From assembly GCA_036346275.1 (NCBI GenBank), contig CM070727.1:4517760-4581759 (forward strand): 64,000 bases of DNA, in the 5' to 3' direction. The first letter of the stretch is position 1; each line of letters opens with the position of its first letter. The position numbers and the translations under genes were made by a program. Source of the stretch: Otatea glauca (lineage: Eukaryota; Streptophyta; Magnoliopsida; Poales; Poaceae). This document shows, piece by piece, positions 57,830 through 64,000 of the stretch. The notes under the pieces were generated by a model. That model made no database searches, had not been told where the DNA came from, and saw nothing but the letters and a program-made list of their open reading frames with translations.

Positions 57830-60800
57830 TAAATCTAACTATTTCGTCCTTCCTCGAGGGCGACCTGCGGCGAGATGTGGCTGGCGACCTCCCGAGCATG
57901 CGGCTCCACCAGGAGCTCGAACCTGCCGACCTCTCCGTCGGTCCGGCTCTGGCGACACCGCTGCCACCACCGCAAGGTCAATACCATCGAGTGCGAGATG
58001 GTGTTGACCAGGCTGAAGAAGCTCCGAGCGCCGCGCCCGCGATCACCGCCTTCTCAATGCGCTCCGGGACTCGGGCTAGCGAGGGCGCTAGAGAACTCGG
58101 GCCTGCTGCGGCTCCAAGGACCAGGGCGCAGACGTCCTGGCCGGCCCTGCGAAGGGCCTCTAGCTCCGCGGCCACCACCCGATCCTTTTCGAACCTCCGG
58201 GCCGCCGCTTGAGCCGCCCCGCGCCCGCGGACCGCTTCGCCACGGGCCCGCTGGAAGCGCCCTTCCGCCTCAACCGCAAGACCCAAGTTCTTCTACGTCT
58301 CGCAGATGGCAACGGCGCGAGATGATCACGACTCACGAAAAGTCCTCGCACTAAATAGAAAGCTGAGACCCTTACCGGCCGCGGAGGTCGCCAGTTTGCC
58401 GACCTCTTGCCTGACCGCCTCGTAGGAAGTCTTCAAGGAGGACAGATCCTTCCGAGCGGCCTCCCGCTCGGAGCGGACTCGGTCGGCCTTCCGAGCTCGG
58501 TCTCGCTGGTTCGCAGACGGTTCGCTTGCTGCGCCTGCCCCTCGGGCGGTGGTGGCGCATTCCTAGCAACGTGGCCTTCGCCAAGGAGGACTCGAGCTCG
58601 CCACCTTCGCCCCTGTGGACGGGCCCCAGCGCCATCGAAAAGAGTCTTGGCTGCCCCTCAAGCTCTGGCGGACCTTCGCCGCCCGATCGCTTTCACGCTC
58701 GAGCGCCTCTTGAGCAGCGCAACTCAAGGCGCACCGGCCGCGTTTTTCCTCGACAACCGCTCATTGGTCGTTCGAGCTACCGCAAACGCCGCAAGGTGAT
58801 GACTAACCATTAGTCTCACGGCGCGCGCCGAGTTTTATAAGTTGGGTTCTTTCGCCAATTTACGATGACGGCTTGACTCCCGACTATCGCGCCCAACGCC
58901 TACCGAGGATTCTGGACAAAGAGTCGCCCTTTCGGACCAGCTCCATCTCCGCTTGGCGCCCGTAACGCCTTGTCAAGAGCGACCCACTCGCTCATCGCTT
59001 CGCCACCGACCCGACTCGGGGCCTCTTCCGGAGCGGGCCTCGGTCGTCGCTCGCGGGCGGGCGCTACCGTCGCAGCACCATCGGCAACGATGGTAGGATC
59101 GGTCCCCCAAGGGTCCCCTCGGCGACCTCCTCCTGTGGGACCTTGGTCAGCGCCTTCCCCCATGGGCGTGGGGTCGGGCACTTCGTGCACCGGCGCGTTT
59201 AATTTGGCGCGATCGTCGGCGCCGCCATCTCTTCCTCCGCAGGGCCACCACATCGGACGGCGGTGTCCCCAACCGAGGCGTTGGAAGCTCGCCACCTCGA
59301 CCTCGTGAAGCGGCGTGCCCTCGGTCGCCAAGACGCTGATCGGCGCCGACCGACCGGGCGCCTCGAACTTCCTCGCGGCGTTGTCCCTTGCGGAACCGCC
59401 ACGAGACGCCCATGGTCACACCAAGATAAGCGCCGCACATGGCGACATTCCAAAAGCGATTCGAACGACTTTTCCGCAAAGATGTTTGAACAAAAGAAAA
59501 GTACTTGCCGAGCTGAAGCGGCGCGGCGCAGCGCTCCTTCGCCGGTCCCCCGAGGGCGAGATCTGCCGGCCGCTTCCTAAAGCCGCCTCCACCGGCGCGC
59601 GACGATGGCAAGAACCGCACCTCCGCCGAGGCCTCTCTGGCCGGTGCTGTGGTGTTCCTCTGGCGGGTCCGCTGACCGATCACCACCGGCCGGCCGGGAA
59701 GGAAACCCACAAAGACGCTGTGACTGTGGGTACTTCCATCGCTGCCGATGGAGGTTGCGCCCGCAGAGTGGCCTTCGACACATCTGCCGCCACGCTGCCT
59801 CGCCAAGCGCCTCTTCTTTTTCTTCTTCTTCCTCTCCTCCTTCCGCTTCTTGCGGGAGGAGTCGAACGCCGCGCCTTCGCCGAGCGCCCTCACCTCCTTG
59901 TCTCCCGGGAGGCGGCCCGGAGGACATGCCCAAGAGTCCCGGAAGGTAAAAAGCACCGGTCGGACTGGTGTTAAACGCAAGGAAAACAGGCGGGAAGAGG
60001 TCCACCGACCTACAGATTTGAGGGTGGGCCGAGAATGGCTCCGGATGGCCACTGTCGCCTCCGTGGCGCCTCCTCCCATGACGGCGGCCACCCGGGCCGA
60101 CCTCCGTCGCGGCCAGCTCGGGCTCGCCATCCTCATCCGGCCTGGACGCTCCTCGTAGCGAACAAAGGGCAGGTCTCAGGCACAAGAGGTTGCACGCCAG
60201 ATCCCCATGAAGGCACGCACGACCACGCCCCGGTAAGTCCTCGCCTCCTTAGGGCCCCGACCGCTCCACGATCGTGGCCACCTTGTTCTTCTCTCGCTTC
60301 TCAAGACTTTAGCCCACTCCTCCCCGCCACGGAAGATTGCGGTGAAGGCGTGACTTTGTCTCCGACGCCCGAGCATAGAACCACTCAAAGCGCCACCCTT
60401 GTTGGACGACGGCAGGCTTGACCTCGAGGTACTCCGTGCTCTACGGACCGGCTGGAGGGCCAGCCACCAATGGCGCCGCATGCGTCCGTCGGCTTGTCCT
60501 TCCGAGCCTCGCTTGGAAGAAATGCCTCCACAACGCCCACGCGGCTCGATTCCGAGGAAAGCCTCGCAAAGAGTAATGAATATGGCGATGTGAAGGACCC
60601 CGCTGGGGTTAAGATGGTGCGCTCTCGCCTTGTAATGGAAGAGCAGCCCGGACGAACGGGTGCAGCGGCAAGCCGGCCGCGCCAAAAAGGAGGCAAGGAC
60701 CACGACTTCATCATCCCCGCGAGGGCGGCCGCCCGATCGGCACCCTCCAACCGGAAAGATCCTCGCGCGGAGGAAGCCCTTCTTCACCAAGCTGCGTGAC

Positions 60801-60859
60801 GATCGCTCTGGGCGGAGCACTCGCCACGACATCCTTGCGAAAGAGACGACGAAAGGCAA
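57830..60859 (-). pseudogene. Antisense PF04195-type ORF of the Tat-like element, decayed
   Basis: On the minus strand, from about 60859 (MPFVVSFARMS-like start region), a PF04195 block AHHLNPSGVLHIAIFITLCEA and FLGIEP lies at about 60620-60540. A long charged, Ala/Arg-rich region follows, and the C-terminal part near 58090-57978 (LAPSLARVPERIEKAVIAGA and ALGASSA) matches the end of this family. Frames change many times, so no complete protein is encoded. Role unknown; transcription would oppose that of the element. Confidence 0.65.
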
Positions 60860-60968
60860 GGAGAAGAGAAGGTTGAGTTTTCTTTTCCTTGGCTCTTTGT
60901 CGATCTTTTTGTCTTAGGACAGGAGACAAGGAAAGCCAGACAAGCGTAACTACTCAAAGCACCCGGCA

Positions 60969-60981
60969 ATATATATATATA
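60969..60981 (-). promoter_or_regulatory. TATA-like box of the antisense ORF
   Basis: A tatatatatatat run (minus strand ctatatatatatatattg) about 110 bp upstream of the antisense start region at 60859, matching the arrangement at 1680 and 6884. An alternative reading is a plain (AT)n run. Confidence 0.4.
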
Positions 60982-61742
60982 GAAGACGAGCAGCACCAAC
61001 CGAACAGCGCCCTCGAGCGAAGCGCCGTGCCCACTCACGCCACCGTAACTCCCGATTTCCAATTCCACTCGCATTTAAACCTCGGCAAAACGGCAGAGCC
61101 AGAAAGCCGCCGCCCGGGCAAAGGCGCCCTAACCTCTCGGTCTCGCCTTGAGGCCAGACGGTTGCTGTTCGGCACACGCGAGAGGCCCACCGGGCCGTGG
61201 CCCCGAACGCAAAGCCCCGTGGCTTGCGCTGGGGCCCACTAAAGTCATGATTCAAAGGGCCTACCCCACGGATGGGCATAGGCCGCCCCAGCCAAAACTT
61301 GAGCAAGGGGCAAGTATGAGGTGAGCCCCGGTGGGCCCTCTGTTAGGTCTACCGACGACCCAATCACCTCTACTCGTGTCCGAGACCATACTTAACACTC
61401 TCCCGGAGCTCATCAATGAGCGACGGCCGGCCGGCTCTGGTCGGCGAACGACCCGGGGCCCATACGGATTGAGTAGAGAAAGGTTTTTATGGGTCGCCCA
61501 CGCCAGGCCGGACACCCTACTGGGACCGTCCGCCGGAAGGGTCCCCTTGGCGGGACCTCCCAGACCCACTCGGACTACCATTATAAAGCTCCACGAGCAC
61601 GGCGCTCAAACCAACGTGGGTAAACGCGCCGCTCACCCTCCAGGTCCCACACCTGCGGATGGGGTATACGTGTGGGATAGACGGTGGCCACTCCTCTCGC
61701 AGCTCCCCTTGCCAGACGAGGACTCGGGATGGACGCCCCACG

Positions 61743-62880
61743 TCCAGCTACGACGTAAAACGAGCCTACATCCAGCTACGACGTTAAACGAGCACTCGGA
61801 CACCCGAACCTCGCGCAGAGGCATCGCGGTCGTCCCTGCCGACCAAGGCACGGTCTAGCTACGACGTTAAACGAGCACTCGGACACCCGAACCTCGCGCA
61901 GAGGCATCGCGGTCGTCCCTGCCGGCCAAGGCACGGTCTAGCTACGACGTTAAACGAGCACTCGGACACCCGAACCTCGCGCAGAGGCATCGCGGTCGTC
62001 CCTGCCGGCCAAGGCACGGTCTAGCTACGACGTTAAACGAGCACTCGGACACCGAACCTCGCGCAGAGGCATCGCGGTCGTCCCTGCCGGCCAAGGCACG
62101 CGGTCTAGCTACGACGTTAAACGAGCACTCTGACACCGAACCTCGCGCAGAGGCATCGCGGTCGCCCCTCGCCGGCCAAGGCACGGTCTAGCTACGACGT
62201 TAAACGAGCACTCATACACCCAACCTCGCGCAGAGGCATCGCGTCGCGTCCCCGCCGCCAAGGCACGGTCTAGCTACGATGTTAAACGAGCACTCGGACA
62301 CCAACCTCGCGCAGAGGTATCGCGGTCGTCCCTCGCCGACCAAGGCACGGTCTAGCTACGACGTTAAACGAGCACTCGGACACGAACCTCGTGCAGAGGC
62401 ATCTCGGCCGCCCCCGCCGACCAAGGCACGGTCTAGCTACGACGTTAAACGAGCACTCGGACACCCGAACCTCGCGCAGAGGCATCGCGGTCGCCCCTGC
62501 CGACCAAGGCACGGTCTAGCTACGACGTTAAACGAGCACTCGGACACCCGAACCTCGCGCAGAGGCATCGCGGTCGTCCCCGCCACCAAGGCACGGTCTA
62601 GCTACGACGTTAAACGAGCACTCGGACACCGAACCTCGCGCGAGAGGCATCGCGGTCGTCCTCGCCGACCAAGGCACGCGGTCTAGCTACGACGTTAAGC
62701 GAGCACTCCTCGGACACCGAACCTCGCGCCGAGGCATCGCGGTCGTCCCCGCCGACCTGTGCACGGTCTAGCTACGACGTTAAACGAGCACTCGGACACC
62801 GAACCTCGCGCCGAGGCATCGCGGTCGTCCCCGGCCGACCTGTGCACGGGTCTAGCTACGACGTTAAACGAGCACTAAAC
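61743..62880. repeat. About 83-bp minisatellite, about 14 copies, in the retroelement 3' region
   Basis: The unit agctacgacgttaaacgagc ... cgcgcagaggcatcgcggtcgtccc repeats with acgacgt at 61778, 61861, 61944, 62027, 62111, 62194, 62276, 62358, 62439, 62522, 62604, 62689, 62774 and 62858, plus a partial first unit at 61750. Periods are 81-85 bp. Units differ mostly by loss or gain of single c or g. ORFs reading through it are repeat artefacts. Confidence 0.97.
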
Positions 62881-63715
62881 GAAGACATCCATAAAGGAGA
62901 TTTCATTATAGGCCAACAGCTCAAACTTTACACAACTTTGCAATATAGTACTCGATGTGTACAAAATAGTTACGCTACACTACGGCAAGGCCTCCTCCGC
63001 TCCAAAGCCTTTTAACATCCGTAAGGCACCGGCGCACCGACGACATGTTGGTAGGCCCTTGCTCGGTCGACAGACGACCGCCGCAGATGTGGGCAGTGCC
63101 GATGCGCCTCCCGCCGCTCAAAGAACATCGACGGCCGCACCAACTACGATCGGCGCCCTCGCGCCATCGCCTCTAGGAGGCCTCCTTGCTACCTCGAGCC
63201 TCGGGCGACCTCGAGCAACGCGATCGACGGCAACAAGATCACGGGTCGCAGCTTCTTCCTCTCTGAGTTCGCCATCGCTGGTCGAACTCACCAAAGCTCA
63301 CCAAGGATCCTCTTCTTCCGCTCGACATCATCACCAAAAGCGAAGGCTAAAGGGTGCCGAAGCCATAGTTAAGAAAACAAAAGGATTCTCGCTTAAGGGT
63401 TCATCACTCAAGCAAACCGTGGCGCCCTTATATACCCGACGAAGGAAGATTGAACGCCTCGAATAAATGCAAGCGTGCCGAAACGGCGCCCTTCACGAAT
63501 CCGGCGATCCGTAAGACGAAGCGCTAAGCGCTAAGCCGTCTTGTGACGGCTGTGACGAGGTGATTCAAAGACCCCGCGATTCGAATGACCCTGCAAAATT
63601 CCAAGGCGGCCGGCCGATGCGTTGGGTACACTGGCAGAATCGCTTGACCTAATCTGGTCGAGTGACCAGATGGGCCCAACCACTATTCTCAACCTCAACC
63701 GAATCGCAAATCGCC

Positions 63716-63731
63716 AAGGGTTCGGGGCTAC
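63716..63731 (+). other. Polypurine tract of the Tat-like element
   Basis: aagggttcggggctac immediately precedes the 3' LTR start, like the ggggggctag tract before the LTR at 2288. Confidence 0.55.
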
Positions 63732-64000
63732 CGACGAATACTAATAACAGGTACCCTAACAATTTAAGGTGACCAACCGGCCTCAAGCACACTCAAGCCC
63801 AACAGCCGTTTCCATCCTACTACCGACCTAAGTACCTGCAGCCACACGGACTTCCTTCCCGACCAACCAAGGAAATGTCTCCGATCGAGCCAAGCTCCCG
63901 ACCTCCTCGTGAGACGGCCCCGGCTCGACCAAACAGGCTCCCGACCGCAGAGGTCGAATCCCTCGACCGATCGTGCCAAGATCACTCCCGCCGAGGGTCG
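63732..64000 (+). mobile_element. 3' LTR, first 269 bp (cut by window end)
   Basis: It aligns with 50310-50583: shared tcaagcacactcaagcccaa, cacacggacttccttcc, gccaagctcccgacctcct and gatcactcccgccgagggtcg. Several small indels separate the two copies. Confidence 0.92.

Larger units (their letters stand above)
50310..64000 (+). mobile_element. Large degenerate Tat-like Ty3/gypsy element (5' LTR to start of 3' LTR)
   Basis: Order on the plus strand: 5' LTR, primer-binding-like site, gag, protease, RT, RNase H, integrase (ending 56994), a 3-copy repeat block, an antisense PF04195-type ORF (about 60860-57830), a minisatellite of about 14 copies, a polypurine tract and a 3' LTR cut by the window edge. 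Total is over 13.4 kb without the missing LTR part. Gag and pol are riddled with stops and small indels, and no domain is intact. The antisense ORF and long repeat-bearing 3' region are the hallmark of grass Tat-lineage elements (Grande/RIRE2 type). Confidence 0.88.

Noticed and set aside
61743..62880. Regular 83-bp repeats resembling a CRISPR-like array or coding repeats (ORF 62279-62686)
   Set aside because: Units are contiguous without unique spacers, indels shift the frame between units, and the context is a retrotransposon 3' region in a plant genome.

Overview
This is a 64-kb piece of plant nuclear DNA. Spliced genes with GT-AG (and two GC-AG) introns, GC-rich first exons, and dense LTR-retrotransposon, hAT and MITE insertions point to a grass (Poaceae). 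A panicoid grass is only a guess. I see no bacterial, organellar, CRISPR, rRNA or convincing tRNA features.

Region by region. 1-2.9 kb: the 3' end of a Tat-like Ty3/gypsy element, with an antisense PF04195-type ORF, a polypurine tract and a 3' LTR. 3.2-3.9 kb: a broken copy of the DNA polymerase delta subunit 4 gene (POLD4), with an in-frame stop and a lost 3' end. 3.9-9.1 kb: repeat DNA, including an antisense plant-mobile-domain ORF, an LTR, an inverted second copy of that LTR, and a hAT MITE with a perfect 8-bp target duplication. 9.9-18.2 kb: two related hAT-like non-autonomous elements, an intact single-exon membrane-anchored methyltransferase-like gene (11347-12375), and a 4-kb hAT element with a decayed transposase and a perfect 8-bp duplication. 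20.6-22.6 kb: COA5/PET191 (minus strand), whose last exon is tandemly duplicated. 22.9-28 kb: MITEs, a hairpin repeat, and one exon of an acyl-ACP thioesterase (FATB) pseudogene. 28-37 kb: a small hypothetical ORF, a 12-exon inositol-phosphate kinase of the ITPK4/ITPK6 type, and a basic Ser/Pro-rich TPPATP-motif protein. 39.2-44.7 kb: a chromovirus-type LTR retrotransposon (minus strand) flanked by an exact 151-bp duplication of its target. 44.9-48.2 kb: an ankyrin-repeat/PGG membrane protein of the ITN1 type (minus strand). 50.3-64 kb: a degenerate large Tat-like element with 5' LTR, decayed gag-pol, two tandem-repeat blocks, an antisense PF04195 ORF, and the start of its 3' LTR.

Host genes that look intact are the methyltransferase-like gene, COA5, the ITPK, the TPPATP protein and the ankyrin gene. 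They are independent transcription units with unrelated roles: mitochondrial complex IV assembly, inositol phosphate metabolism, probable microtubule association, and stress or ion signalling at membranes. Mobile DNA makes up most of the rest. A recurring pattern is that three different LTR elements carry a non-retroviral ORF on the opposite strand, each with a TATA-like box 100-150 bp upstream of its first ATG. The strongest single oddity is the 151-bp target-site duplication around the chromovirus. Gene calls rest on recognising conserved protein sequence and splice consensus by eye; no alignment or database search was run.
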